A DNA stretch of 64,000 nt. Origin: RPQJ01 sp963712815 (GTDB lineage Bacteria > Pseudomonadota > Gammaproteobacteria > Steroidobacterales > Steroidobacteraceae). The notes under the pieces were generated by a model, which ran no database searches, was not told where the DNA came from, and was given only the letters and a program-made list of their open reading frames with translations. Location of the stretch: contig CAVQJL010000012.1 in NCBI GenBank assembly GCA_963712815.1, positions 248,001 through 312,000 of the forward strand, given 5' to 3'. Numbering within the stretch: the stretch's first letter is position 1; the number at the start of each line of letters is the position of its first letter. Below, piece by piece: positions 8,932 to 17,661 of the stretch. The translations under genes were made by a program, and so were the position numbers.

Positions 8932-10743
8932 TCAGAACCACGCCTGCCGCATGGCGAGCGTCGTGTCGTCGAGGCTTTCGAGCAGCGCAAACTGCGCCGC
9001 CGTGCGCGGCAGCTCCCAGCGGAAGAAATAGCGGCAGGCCTGGCGCTTGCCGTCGTAGAAATCGCCGGCGCGGCCCCGGGCCACCAGGGCCTGCGCGAGC
9101 CAGATCCAGGCCACCACGACGTGCCCGAACGCCTCGAGGTAGACCGTGGCGTTGGCGAGCGCACGCTCCATGTCGCCCGCCGCGTACAGCGCGCGCGTGG
9201 TGCGCACGGTGCGCGCGATCGCCTGCTCCAGTGCGGCCGCCCATTCCGCGAGATCCGTCTCGCCCGTGGCGCGCGCCTCGGCGATGCTGCCGGCGATCCG
9301 CTCGCCGAGCAGTCCGAGTGCTCGCCCACCCGCCATGCTCACCTTGCGTCCGAGCAGGTCGAGCGCCTGGATGCCATGGGTGCCTTCGTGGATCGGGTTC
9401 AGGCGGTTGTCGCGGTAAAGCTGCTCGACGGGATAGTCGCGGGTGTAGCCGTAGCCGCCGTGCACCTGGATGGCAAGGTCGTTGGCCGCGAGGCACCACT
9501 GCGAGGGCCAGGACTTGGCGACTGGCGTCAGGACCTCGAGCAGCAGCGTGGCCTCCTCGCGCGCGCCCACCTCCACAGCCGTGTGTTGCTCGTCGACCAG
9601 CCGGGCGCAATAAAGGGTGAGCGCGAGGCCGCCCTCCACGTACGCCTTCTGCGCGAGCAGCATGCGCCGCACGTCCGGGTGCTCGATGATCGGCACCGGC
9701 GCCATCGCCGGATCCTTCGCGGTCACGGGACGCCCTTGCGGACGGGTGCGCGCGTATTCGAGCGATTCGAGGTAGCCCGCGTAGCCGAGCGCCACCGCGC
9801 CGAGGCCCACGCCGATGCGCGCCTCGTTCATCATGTGGAACATGCACGCGAGGCCGCGGTGCGGCTCGCCGACGAGGTAGCCGACCGCGCCGGCGCGACC
9901 CTCCGGCCGGAATCGCCCTTCGCCGAAGTTGAGCAGCGTGTTGACCGTGCCGCGGTAGCCCATCTTGTGGTTGAGCCCGGCAAGCGCCACGTCGTTGCGC
10001 TCGCCGTCGGCGCCGTCCGCATCGATCATTCGACGCGGCACGGCAAAGAGCGAGATGCCCTTCACGCCGGGCGGGCCGCCCGGGATTTTCGCGAGCACGA
10101 GATGCACGATGTTGCCGGTGATCTCGTGCTCGCCGGCCGAGATCCACATCTTGTTGCCGAACAGCCGGTAGCGGGGGCCGAGGGGCGAGTCGCCGTCCGG
10201 CTCGGCCCGGGTGCGGATGTCCGCGAGCGAGGAGCCGGCCTGCGGTTCCGACAGACACATGGTCCCCGCGTAGCGGCCTTCGAGCATCGGCCGGACGAAG
10301 GCCTCGACCTGCGCCGGCGAGCCGTGCGCGAGCAGCAGGTTTGCGTTGGCGATGGTGAGGAGCGGATAACCCGCGCTGCCGGCGTTGGCGGCGAGCACGT
10401 AGGCGAAGCAGGCCTTGTCCACGACCGCGGGCAGCTGCATGCCGCCGAATTCCGCGTCCTGCTCCGCGGCCAGCAGGCCCGCTTCCGCGAACGCCGACCA
10501 CGCCGTCTTCACCTCCGGGATCAATCGAATCCGCTCGCCATCGAAGGCGGGCTCTTCGACGTCGGACTTGCGCCGATGGGGCAGGAAGAACTCGGTGGCG
10601 ATGCGCTCGGCCGCGTCGAGCGCGCCGTCGAAGGTCTCGCGGGAGTGCTCCGCGAAGCGCGTACGCGCACTGAGCGCCTCCACGTCGAGCCACTCGTAGA
10701 GCAGGAACTCGAGGTCGCGACGCGAAAGAAGCTTGCCGCTCAT
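8932..10743 (-). CDS. acyl-CoA dehydrogenase with C-terminal extension
   Basis: A 603-residue acyl-CoA dehydrogenase of the longer bacterial type that carries an extra C-terminal domain. Typical segments are CLSEPQAGSSLADIRT, FGNKMWISAGEHEIT, MNEARIGVGLGA and VHGGYGYTRDYPVEQLYRDNR. The last contains the region of the catalytic glutamate in this subfamily. It would oxidise a fatty acyl-CoA to the 2-enoyl-CoA at the first step of beta-oxidation. It is the first gene of the minus-strand lipid run and lies 122 bp from the divergent LysR-type regulator, a plausible regulator of the run. Confidence 0.92.
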   Translation of the reverse strand: MSGKLLSRRDLEFLLYEWLDVEALSARTRFAEHSRETFDGALDAAERIATEFFLPHRRKSDVEEPAFDGERIRLIPEVKTAWSAFAEAGLLAAEQDAEFGGMQLPAVVDKACFAYVLAANAGSAGYPLLTIANANLLLAHGSPAQVEAFVRPMLEGRYAGTMCLSEPQAGSSLADIRTRAEPDGDSPLGPRYRLFGNKMWISAGEHEITGNIVHLVLAKIPGGPPGVKGISLFAVPRRMIDADGADGERNDVALAGLNHKMGYRGTVNTLLNFGEGRFRPEGRAGAVGYLVGEPHRGLACMFHMMNEARIGVGLGAVALGYAGYLESLEYARTRPQGRPVTAKDPAMAPVPIIEHPDVRRMLLAQKAYVEGGLALTLYCARLVDEQHTAVEVGAREEATLLLEVLTPVAKSWPSQWCLAANDLAIQVHGGYGYTRDYPVEQLYRDNRLNPIHEGTHGIQALDLLGRKVSMAGGRALGLLGERIAGSIAEARATGETDLAEWAAALEQAIARTVRTTRALYAAGDMERALANATVYLEAFGHVVVAWIWLAQALVARGRAGDFYDGKRQACRYFFRWELPRTAAQFALLESLDDTTLAMRQAWF

Positions 10744-10865
10744 CCGCCCATCATACCGGCTGCGGACTCGCCGGACCCAGCCGGGGCAGCGCCACGGGCT
10801 GGAGCGGGTCCGGACGCTTCCGGGGATGCCATCGGAGCGCCCATCTGCTAGCGTGCCCGTGCATC

Positions 10866-11921
10866 ATGAAGACGCCCACCCTGCTCGACCTCGTCGGCCT
10901 CATTCCATCCCGCGACCTGACGCGCGCCGCGAGCGCGCTTGGACTCACGCCGGCGGCGCTCATGAAGCGCGTCGAGTCGTTCGAGTCCGCGCTCGGCTTC
11001 AAGATCGTGGACCGGGCCGCCAAAGCCCTCAAGCCCGGCGAGGCGGGACGGCTGGTCATCGATCACGCGAGCCGCATCTTCTCGCAGGCCCGCGACCTGA
11101 CGCGCGACCTGGAGGAGCTCGCCGGCCTGCAGGCGCCCGAGATCGCCTTCGGGACGGACATGTTCGCCGCCGAGCTGCCGCTCGGCGTCGCGCTCGGCCG
11201 CATGGCGACCGCCAATTCGCGACTGCGGGTGCGCGCCGTGCTCGGCGATTTCGAGGAGCTGTGCAGGGCCGTGCTGTCGGGCAAGCTCGAGTTCGCCATC
11301 GCCGACACCACCAGCGCCGAGAGGCATCCCACCCGGCTCGCGATCGAGCCTGTCGCCGAGCATCGGGTATTCTTCTTCGCGCGCCAGGGACACCCGCTCG
11401 TTGCCGGATCGGACCTCTCGCTGGAGACCATCCTCGTGTTTCCGCTGGTGGCCTCGCGCATCCCGCAGCGGATCGCCGTGCACGTCGCCAAGTCCATGCC
11501 GCAGGCCAAGGTGGACCGCGACACGGGCGACCTCTCGCCGAGCCTGATGCTCGACAGCTTCGCAGTCGCCAAGGCAGCCGTGCTGGCCGGCGACGCAATC
11601 GGGCTCGCGCCGCTCACTGCGATCGAGGCCGAGCTGCGGGCCGGCAAGGTGGCGCTGATCCCGTTCGACGCGCCCTGGCTGCATTTGAGCTACGGGCTCT
11701 TCTATCCGCGCAAGAAGTCGCTGTCGCGCGCCGCGCAACTGTTCGTGACCCAGCTGCGCCAGGTCGAGACCGCGCTGCAGGTCCGCGAGCAGCGCGCCGT
11801 GGCGCGCATGAGCCCGAAGCGCAAGACGCGCAAGGCGTCCGCCAAGTCGCCCGCCAAGTCGCGTCGCGCGAAGGCGCCGGCCGGCGCCACGCGCCGCGCC
11901 CCGTCGCGCCGGAGACGCTGA
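10866..11921 (+). CDS. LysR-type transcriptional regulator with basic C-terminal tail
   Basis: A 351-residue LysR-family regulator. The N-terminal winged helix-turn-helix spans about residues 1-65 (SRDLTRAASALGLTPAALMKRVESFE). The effector-binding domain follows to about residue 300. The last 40 or so residues are almost entirely Lys, Arg, Ala, Ser and Pro, resembling a histone H1-like tail and absent from ordinary LysR proteins. It is divergent from the acyl-CoA dehydrogenase gene across 122 bp, the usual arrangement for a LysR protein and its target. The next gene begins one base after its stop codon. Confidence 0.9.
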   Translation: MKTPTLLDLVGLIPSRDLTRAASALGLTPAALMKRVESFESALGFKIVDRAAKALKPGEAGRLVIDHASRIFSQARDLTRDLEELAGLQAPEIAFGTDMFAAELPLGVALGRMATANSRLRVRAVLGDFEELCRAVLSGKLEFAIADTTSAERHPTRLAIEPVAEHRVFFFARQGHPLVAGSDLSLETILVFPLVASRIPQRIAVHVAKSMPQAKVDRDTGDLSPSLMLDSFAVAKAAVLAGDAIGLAPLTAIEAELRAGKVALIPFDAPWLHLSYGLFYPRKKSLSRAAQLFVTQLRQVETALQVREQRAVARMSPKRKTRKASAKSPAKSRRAKAPAGATRRAPSRRRR

Positions 11922-11922
11922 G

Positions 11923-13341
11923 TTGAGCCGCTGGCTGGCTGTGCTGGCCGTGGCGCTCGGCGCACTGCCGGTCGGCAGCGCGGGCGCCGACGCGCCCGCC
12001 ACGCTGCGGCTCGACTACTTCCACACCGGCGGCCAAGGGGTCGAGATCTTCGCGGTGGATCGCGTGGTGCGCGAGCCCCTGCCCTGGCCCGGCCATCCCG
12101 CGCGCGCCGTGGACGACGGCAACCTGGGCGTGTATCGCTTCGAGGTCCGCGACGCCTCGGGTCGTCTGCTGTATGCGCGCGGCTTCGCGTCCATATTCGG
12201 CGAGTGGGTCACCACGGCCGAGGCGGCCGACCGGCACCGCACGTTCCACGAGTCACTGCGCTTCCCGGAACCGTCGGGGCCGGTCGAAGTGCAGGTCCTG
12301 CGCCGGCAGCCCGACCAGACGTTTGCGACCGTCTGGCGCACCACGGTGGACCCCACTGACCCGTTCGTCGACCGCGCACCGCCGGCACGCCACGACCTGA
12401 TCGCGCTCCAGCTCAACGGCGAACCCGGCGACCGGGTGGACCTGCTGCTGCTCGGCGACGGTTACACGGCCGCGGAATGCGCGGGCAAGTTCGTCGCGGA
12501 CGCGCGCCGCATGGGCGAGGCGCTGTTCCGTCACGAGCCCTTCGCAGCGCGGCGCGGCGACTTCAACCTGTGGGGCCTGTGCCCCCCCTCGGCGGAATCG
12601 GGGGTCGCCCGGCCCTCTGCTGGCATTCACCGCCGCACGCCCGTCGGCGCCACCTACGACGCCTTCGGCTCCGAGCGCTACGTGCTCACCTTCGACAACC
12701 GCGCGCTGCGCGACGTGGCGTCGTGGGCACCGTACGAGTTCGTCTCGATCCTCGTGAACGCCGAGACCTACGGTGGTGGCGGGATCTTCGGCGCCTTCGC
12801 GACGGTGGCCGCGAACAGCGAGTGGGCCGACTACCTGTTCGTGCACGAGTTCGGTCACCATTTTGCGGCGCTGGCGGACGAGTACTACACCTCCCCCGTC
12901 GCATACCAGCCGGTCGGAGAAGTGGTCGAGCCTTGGGAGGCTAACGCCACGGCCCTGCTCGAGGGCCAGCCGCTCAAGTGGGGCGATCTCGTGAACCCGG
13001 CCACGCCGGTGCCGACGCCGTGGCCCAAGGAGGCCTTCGAGTCCGGGCAGCGCGAGTTCCAGGCCCGGCGCAAGCAGATCCGGTCAGAGGGCCGGCCCGA
13101 GCGGGAGATGAACGCCCTGTTCCGCGAGGAGCAGGCCGCGGCCACGCGGCTGTTTCGCAACGCGGCCCACGACGGGCAGGTGGGTGCCTTCCAGGGCGCC
13201 AACTACGACGCTCGAGCCTTCTACCGCCCGCAACTCGACTGCGTGATGTTCACCCGCAACGAGGTGCCGTTCTGCCGCGTATGCCAGCGGGCGCTCGAGC
13301 AGGTCATCGACCTCTACGCGGGGCCGCGGCGCGCCGACTGA
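11923..13341 (+). CDS. M64-family (IgA-peptidase-like) secreted metallopeptidase
   Basis: A 472-residue protein beginning at a TTG one base after the LysR stop. The N terminus is a signal peptide ending near ...GSAGADA, so export is expected. The zinc motif is HEFGHHFAALADEYY, with H308, E309 and H312 as ligands and base. The LADEY portion is characteristic of M64. A conserved pre-motif segment, LLLGDGYTAAEC, is also present, as is the C-terminal cysteine region MFTRNEVPFCRVCQ. M64 peptidases were named for IgA cleavage, but most environmental members have unknown substrates. It forms a tight run with the membrane protein and PrsW genes downstream. Confidence 0.9.
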   Translation: MSRWLAVLAVALGALPVGSAGADAPATLRLDYFHTGGQGVEIFAVDRVVREPLPWPGHPARAVDDGNLGVYRFEVRDASGRLLYARGFASIFGEWVTTAEAADRHRTFHESLRFPEPSGPVEVQVLRRQPDQTFATVWRTTVDPTDPFVDRAPPARHDLIALQLNGEPGDRVDLLLLGDGYTAAECAGKFVADARRMGEALFRHEPFAARRGDFNLWGLCPPSAESGVARPSAGIHRRTPVGATYDAFGSERYVLTFDNRALRDVASWAPYEFVSILVNAETYGGGGIFGAFATVAANSEWADYLFVHEFGHHFAALADEYYTSPVAYQPVGEVVEPWEANATALLEGQPLKWGDLVNPATPVPTPWPKEAFESGQREFQARRKQIRSEGRPEREMNALFREEQAAATRLFRNAAHDGQVGAFQGANYDARAFYRPQLDCVMFTRNEVPFCRVCQRALEQVIDLYAGPRRAD

Positions 13342-13345
13342 GGCC

Positions 13346-14635
13346 GTGAACGTGCCGCCCGCCGTGGACGTCGAGGCCGTGTGGAACTTTTCCACCGCGC
13401 TGCTCATCGGTGCACTGCTCGGCATCGAGCGCGAGCGCCACCGTCGCGAGCACGACGAGCAGACCATCGGCGGACTGCGCACCTTCATCCTGTTTGCGCT
13501 GATCGGCGCGCTCGGCGGCTGGCTCACCCTCGTGCTCGACTCGCCATGGATACTCGCTGCGGCACTGATCTCGGCGCTGGCACCGGTATTGGCGGGCTAC
13601 GTCATCTCGGCGCGAACCCAGCCCGACGCGCTGGGCCTCACGACCGAGCTCGCCGCCATCGCCGCCTGCCTGCTCGGCGCGATGACCACGCTCGGCTACC
13701 GGGAACTCGCGGTCGGGCTGGGCGTCGCGGTCGCGGCAGTACTGGCCTACAAGCAGCCGCTGCACGGCCTCGTCTACCGGCTCGACCGCGACGACGTGTA
13801 TGCCGGCCTGCGGCTGCTGATCGCCACCTTCATCGTGCTGCCGCTGCTGCCCTCGGAGCCCGTGGACCCCTGGGGCGCGCTGCGCCCCCGGTCGCTGTGG
13901 ATGCTGGTGCTGCTGATCTCGAGCCTGTCGCTGGTGGGCTACGTCGCCACCCGCATGCTCGGTGCCCGACGCGGAATCCCGCTGACGGGACTGACCGGCG
14001 GTCTCGTCTCCTCGACGGCCGTCACGCTGGCGTTCTCGCGCCAGAGCCGCGATCCGGCCTATGCGGAGGCAGTGCCGGCGCTCGCGAGCGGCATCCTGCT
14101 CGCGTGGGGCGTGATGTTCGTGCGCGTCATCGTCGAAGTGCTGGTCGTGAACCACGCGCTGCTGCCGATGGTTGCCGCGCCGTTCGGCGCCATGGCTGTC
14201 GTGGCGGTCGCCGCGGCGTGGCTCCTGCGGCGCGGCTCGAAGCTCGGCGCGCGGGCCGAAAGCGTGCCGCTGCGCAATCCCTTCAGCCTCACCGCGGCGG
14301 CGAAGTTCGCGGCGTTCTTCGCGCTGGTGCTGCTGGTCGTCGAACTGGTCGAGGCCTACGCGCCGAGCCGCGGGCTCTACTTCGTCGCCGCACTCGCGGG
14401 CACGACGGACGTGGATGCCATCACGCTGTCGATGGCCCAGTACGCCCGCGACGGCGATCCGCAGGTGGCAGTCCGCGCAATCACCGTGGCCACGCTCTCG
14501 AACACGCTGGTCAAGGCGGCGCTGGCCGCAATGCTCGGCGGGCGCGCGCTCCGGGTCCCGGTGCTGCTCGCGGCGGCGGCCGTGATCGCGACCGGAGCCG
14601 GTACCATGCTGTTCGTCAACCCGATCCTCGACTGA
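13346..14635 (+). CDS. MgtC/SapB and DUF4010 membrane protein
   Basis: A 429-residue, strongly hydrophobic protein with roughly a dozen membrane segments, starting at a GTG four bases after the M64 stop. The N-terminal third resembles MgtC/SapB (LIGALLGIERER, then TIGGLRTFILFALIGALGG). The remainder is the DUF4010 domain, with GLTGGLVSSTAVTLAFS and ALAGTTDVDAITLSMA as recognisable conserved segments. It is an inner-membrane protein. Function is unknown for the family; ion transport has been suggested because of the MgtC part. It is probably co-transcribed with its neighbours. Confidence 0.88.
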   Translation: MNVPPAVDVEAVWNFSTALLIGALLGIERERHRREHDEQTIGGLRTFILFALIGALGGWLTLVLDSPWILAAALISALAPVLAGYVISARTQPDALGLTTELAAIAACLLGAMTTLGYRELAVGLGVAVAAVLAYKQPLHGLVYRLDRDDVYAGLRLLIATFIVLPLLPSEPVDPWGALRPRSLWMLVLLISSLSLVGYVATRMLGARRGIPLTGLTGGLVSSTAVTLAFSRQSRDPAYAEAVPALASGILLAWGVMFVRVIVEVLVVNHALLPMVAAPFGAMAVVAVAAAWLLRRGSKLGARAESVPLRNPFSLTAAAKFAAFFALVLLVVELVEAYAPSRGLYFVAALAGTTDVDAITLSMAQYARDGDPQVAVRAITVATLSNTLVKAALAAMLGGRALRVPVLLAAAAVIATGAGTMLFVNPILD

Positions 14636-14655
14636 TTCCCACCCCAGGCCGAGAC

Positions 14656-15888
14656 ATGCCCAGTCACGTTACCGCCCTCCCGCCGCTGGCCTCACCCTTG
14701 CGTGAGCCGCGGGTCGCCCGCCGGTTCGCCATCGCCGTCGGCGTGCTGTTGATCGTCGCGGCCCTGATCATCTGTGCGGCGGTCGGCGGCCTGGGCTCGG
14801 AGGCAACGCAGGTGTTCCTCCGTGCCTTCGCGCTGTCGTCGGGCCTGTCGCTGCTGCCGGTCGCGATCCTGTGGTTCCTGGACCGGCGCGAGCGCGAGAA
14901 GCCATGGCTGTTTGCGGCCGCGTTCCTGTGGGGTGGCCTGATCGCCACGGCCTTCGCACTGCCGGCCAATACGGCCGCCATCATGGCAATCGCTGGCTGG
15001 CTCGAGCACAACGCGACCCTCGGCGACATGCTGGGGCCGGAGGCGGCACTGATGATCGGGGCGCCACTTGCCGCGCCCGTGGTCGAGGAGACCCTGAAGG
15101 GCGTGGGCATCGTGCTCCTGTTCTGGCTCGCGCGCGGCGAGTTCGACAACGTGCGCGACGGCTTCATCTATGGCGCACTGGTGGGCGCCGGGTTCAACTG
15201 GTTCGAGTCGGCGCTGTACGTGCAGCAGAACTTCGCGCAGTTCGGCTCCGCGCCCTATGGATTCCAGCTCGGCATGCGCTACGCGTGGCTCGGTCTCGCC
15301 GGGCACGCGATGTTTTCCGGCATCTTCGGCGCCTCGCTCGGGCTCGCGCGCATGGGACCGCGGCGCTGGGTGCACTACCTGGCGCCCGTGGCGGGGTACC
15401 TGCTGGCCGTCATCGGGCACGCCTGGAACAATGCCCTGCCGCTCCTGATGGCGCTGATCGCGGCCGAGGCAGGCGAAGCGCCGCCCACCGAGGCACAGGC
15501 GCCGCCGGCTCTCGGCCTGTTCGAGGCGATGGCCTCGGCGAGCATTTCCAACCTGTTCATCTTCCTGCCGTTCGCTCTGCTGCTCGCCTGGATCATCCGG
15601 CGCAGCGGCCGTTGGGAACGCGCGGTCATCCGCGAGGAACTCGCCCACGAGGTGGGCCGCGGCGTCACACCGGCCGAGTTCGAGGCGGTCGAGCGCGACG
15701 CCGCCTTCGGCACGCGGCGGATCGACGCACGTGACCGGACGGCCTCGGCAGCGCTAGTGAACGCACAGAACGAGCTCGCGTTCCGCAAGCGGCGACTGCG
15801 CGATCGAGGCTTCGATCCAGAGCAGGACCCGGTGGTGGCGCAGCGCCGCGAGGAGATCGCGCAGCTGCGCGGACGACTGCACGGCTGA
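14656..15888 (+). CDS. PrsW-family intramembrane metalloprotease
   Basis: A 410-residue multispanning protein. The PrsW core is visible as VVEETLKGVGI (EExxK motif), GFNWFES, GLAGHAMFSG and IGHAWNN, which together supply the Glu and His residues of the membrane-embedded active site. PrsW in Bacillus cleaves an anti-sigma factor, but no anti-sigma factor gene is seen here. After the last membrane segment near residue 320 there is a charged cytosolic tail with heptad-like character. The ATG at 14656 is used because it precedes a clean N terminus. It is 20 bp from the DUF4010 gene. Confidence 0.9.
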   Translation: MPSHVTALPPLASPLREPRVARRFAIAVGVLLIVAALIICAAVGGLGSEATQVFLRAFALSSGLSLLPVAILWFLDRREREKPWLFAAAFLWGGLIATAFALPANTAAIMAIAGWLEHNATLGDMLGPEAALMIGAPLAAPVVEETLKGVGIVLLFWLARGEFDNVRDGFIYGALVGAGFNWFESALYVQQNFAQFGSAPYGFQLGMRYAWLGLAGHAMFSGIFGASLGLARMGPRRWVHYLAPVAGYLLAVIGHAWNNALPLLMALIAAEAGEAPPTEAQAPPALGLFEAMASASISNLFIFLPFALLLAWIIRRSGRWERAVIREELAHEVGRGVTPAEFEAVERDAAFGTRRIDARDRTASAALVNAQNELAFRKRRLRDRGFDPEQDPVVAQRREEIAQLRGRLHG

Positions 15889-16009
15889 GCGGTTGCGCGA
15901 GTGGCTTTCCGAAACTACGTATTCCCGATTGCCGCGCAGACGCCAAGCTGGGCGGGTCGGTGCCGCCTGCACTCGCGCGGCGGCCGGATCGTCTGCAGGG
16001 AGTCAACGC

Positions 16010-16531
16010 ATGTACACAAGCAAGAGCATCTTTACCGCCTTGGCCGTCGCGCTGCTCGGGCTCGCTGTCCCCGCGCAAGGCGCCGCGACCACCTACACCG
16101 CCAAATTGACCGGCGGAGCGCACGTGCCGGATCCGATCACGACGAAGGCCGAGGGCGACGTGCAACTGGTCATCAGTGCGGACGGCCGCTCGATCAGCTA
16201 CGTCGTCACGGTCAAGGACCTCGTGAACCCCGCCGCGGCCGACCTGCACCTCGGTCCGCCCAGCGCCAACGGTCCGCTGGTCGCCAGACTGTTTCCGGTC
16301 GGCGGAGCAGCGCCGAAGAAGGGCCCGTTCAGTGGTGTCCTGGCCAAGGGAACCATCGATGCGGGCGATCTCATCGGTCCGCTCACAGGTGCGAAGCTCG
16401 AGGAACTGATCGAGCAGATCAGGGACGGCAACACGTACTGCAACGTCCACACCAACGACGGTATGGATCCCCCGAACTCCGGGCCCGGCGACTATCGGCT
16501 GGGCGAGATCCGCGGTCAGATCGCACCCTAG
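16010..16531 (+). CDS. CHRD domain protein, exported
   Basis: A 173-residue protein with a clear signal peptide (cleavage likely after ...VPAQGA). The mature part is a CHRD domain: TYTAKLTGGAHVPDPI at its start, then YVVTVKDLVNPAAADLHLG, GPFSGVLAKGTI and NVHTNDGMDPP, then GEIRGQI at the end. CHRD domains occur in chordin and in many bacterial exported proteins of unknown role. The start at 16010 is preceded by GGAG seven bases upstream. The frame is open further upstream to 15893 but that part is not signal-like. Confidence 0.9.
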   Translation: MYTSKSIFTALAVALLGLAVPAQGAATTYTAKLTGGAHVPDPITTKAEGDVQLVISADGRSISYVVTVKDLVNPAAADLHLGPPSANGPLVARLFPVGGAAPKKGPFSGVLAKGTIDAGDLIGPLTGAKLEELIEQIRDGNTYCNVHTNDGMDPPNSGPGDYRLGEIRGQIAP

Positions 16532-16540
16532 CGTTCCGAT

Positions 16541-16618
16541 TTACCAGGTCGGGCGGTCGAACTGCTGCAGGAACCCCATCACCACGGCTGCAAACATCAC
16601 GACGGCGGCGATTTCCAT
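16541..16618 (-). CDS. possible 25-residue single-span membrane peptide
   Basis: A very short frame starting ATG at 16618 and ending TAA at 16541. It has a good ribosome binding site, AGGAG followed by eight bases, in contrast to its size. The peptide begins MEIAAVVMFAAVVMGFLQQF and ends with a charged, aromatic tail. It would span the membrane once with little outside it. It lies between the convergent CHRD gene and the amidohydrolase gene. Coding status rests only on the binding site and the hydrophobic composition, so this is a candidate, not a firm gene. Confidence 0.45.
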   Translation of the reverse strand: MEIAAVVMFAAVVMGFLQQFDRPTW

Positions 16619-16771
16619 GCTCGTGCTCCTGCGTTGGGCGCCGGTGTGGCGCACTGTGATTCATGGAGATAGATGCGGCCGCGCAGCGAATGGTTGCAGC
16701 CCGAAGAGCTCGGTCATGCCATGAGTCGCGCGATAGGGAAGGCGCAGGCCCGCTAGTCGTCGATCCAGCGT

Positions 16772-17518
16772 TCAGAGCCCGAATACGCGTGCGGCATTGC
16801 CCGCGAGAAATGCCGCCCGCGTCTCTTGTGACAGCCCAAGCTCGTCGAGCCCCTCGAGGGCCTTGCGCGGCGCGATCATCGGCCAGTTCGAGCCGAACAG
16901 CACCTTGCGGGAGCCGTGGCCGCGCAGGTACGCCACGAGCGCCGGCGGATAGCGCCGCACCGTGTAGGCCGAGGTGTCGATGTAGACGTCAGGGTGCTTG
17001 GTAGCGACCGCGATCATCTCGTCGGTCCACGGATAACCGATGTGGCCGCATACGATGGCGAGATCCGGGAAGTCGATCGCCACCTGGTCGATGTAGGGGA
17101 TCGGCCGCCCGAACTCCGAGGGCATCAGCGGCCCGGTGTGGCCCACCTGCGTGCAGAACGGGATGCCGAGCTCGAGCACGCAGCGGCGAATCTCGCGCAT
17201 CGCCTCGCGCGGCCGGCTGATGTCCACGGAACCCACGCCGACGAGGCGCTCGGGTGCGTCGCGGACGAATCCGGCCACCTCGTCGTTCGAGATCAGCGAG
17301 CCCCGAGGCCCTTCCCAGGCGCTCACCAGGCTGCGCGCGATGCCCGCCTCGTCCATGCTCGCGAGCGTGATCGACAGCGGCCACTCGCCGCCCTCGTCCG
17401 CAGCGCCGGCGGCAGCGCGCGAGGTGGCCTCGCCGCGAGTCCAGCGACGCAGTGAGTCGAACATCGGATGGGCCAGGTGGCGGCGCGTCGGATGCTGCGC
17501 CCAGGCGTCGATGATCAT
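16772..17518 (-). CDS. amidohydrolase-2 family metal-dependent hydrolase
   Basis: A 248-residue TIM-barrel hydrolase of the amidohydrolase-2 group, which includes decarboxylases such as ACMSD and gamma-resorcylate decarboxylase. Recognisable parts are MIIDAWAQHP at the start, FCTQVGHTGPLMPSEFG, IVCGHIGYPWTDEMI (metal-ligand histidine) and VLFGSNWPMI (terminal aspartate position replaced by Asn-Trp context). The N-terminal HxH metal motif is degenerate (AWAQHP). The length is slightly below the family norm. It has no signal peptide. It ends 26 bp before the tRNA-Ser gene on the same strand. Confidence 0.82.
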   Translation of the reverse strand: MIIDAWAQHPTRRHLAHPMFDSLRRWTRGEATSRAAAGAADEGGEWPLSITLASMDEAGIARSLVSAWEGPRGSLISNDEVAGFVRDAPERLVGVGSVDISRPREAMREIRRCVLELGIPFCTQVGHTGPLMPSEFGRPIPYIDQVAIDFPDLAIVCGHIGYPWTDEMIAVATKHPDVYIDTSAYTVRRYPPALVAYLRGHGSRKVLFGSNWPMIAPRKALEGLDELGLSQETRAAFLAGNAARVFGL

Positions 17519-17543
17519 GCCTGCAAGCCGAATGGAGAAAAGA

Positions 17544-17636
17544 TGGCGGAGAGGGTGGGATTCGAACCCACGTGGGGCGATTATGCCCCCATCCGATTTC
17601 GAGTCGGCGCCGTTATGACCGCTTCGGTACCTCTCC
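17544..17636 (-). tRNA. tRNA-Ser (anticodon CGA)
   Basis: The minus strand reads a complete serine tRNA. The acceptor stem GGAGAGG pairs with CCTCTCC, the discriminator base is G and CCA is encoded (17544-17546). The anticodon loop is CTCGAAA, giving CGA for the UCG codon. A long variable arm, GGGGGCATAATCGCCCC, is typical of class II serine tRNAs, and the T loop is GGTTCGAATCC. The outermost anticodon-stem pair looks like G-A, a possible mismatch. The 5' end is 25 bp from the mltF start codon on the other strand. Confidence 0.96.
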
Positions 17637-17661
17637 GACGGCCGCGTATTCTATAGCAACG

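Noticed and set aside
8876..10693. Long minus-strand alternative frame over the acyl-CoA dehydrogenase
   Set aside because: The composition is that of a shadow frame; dehydrogenase motifs are in the other frame.
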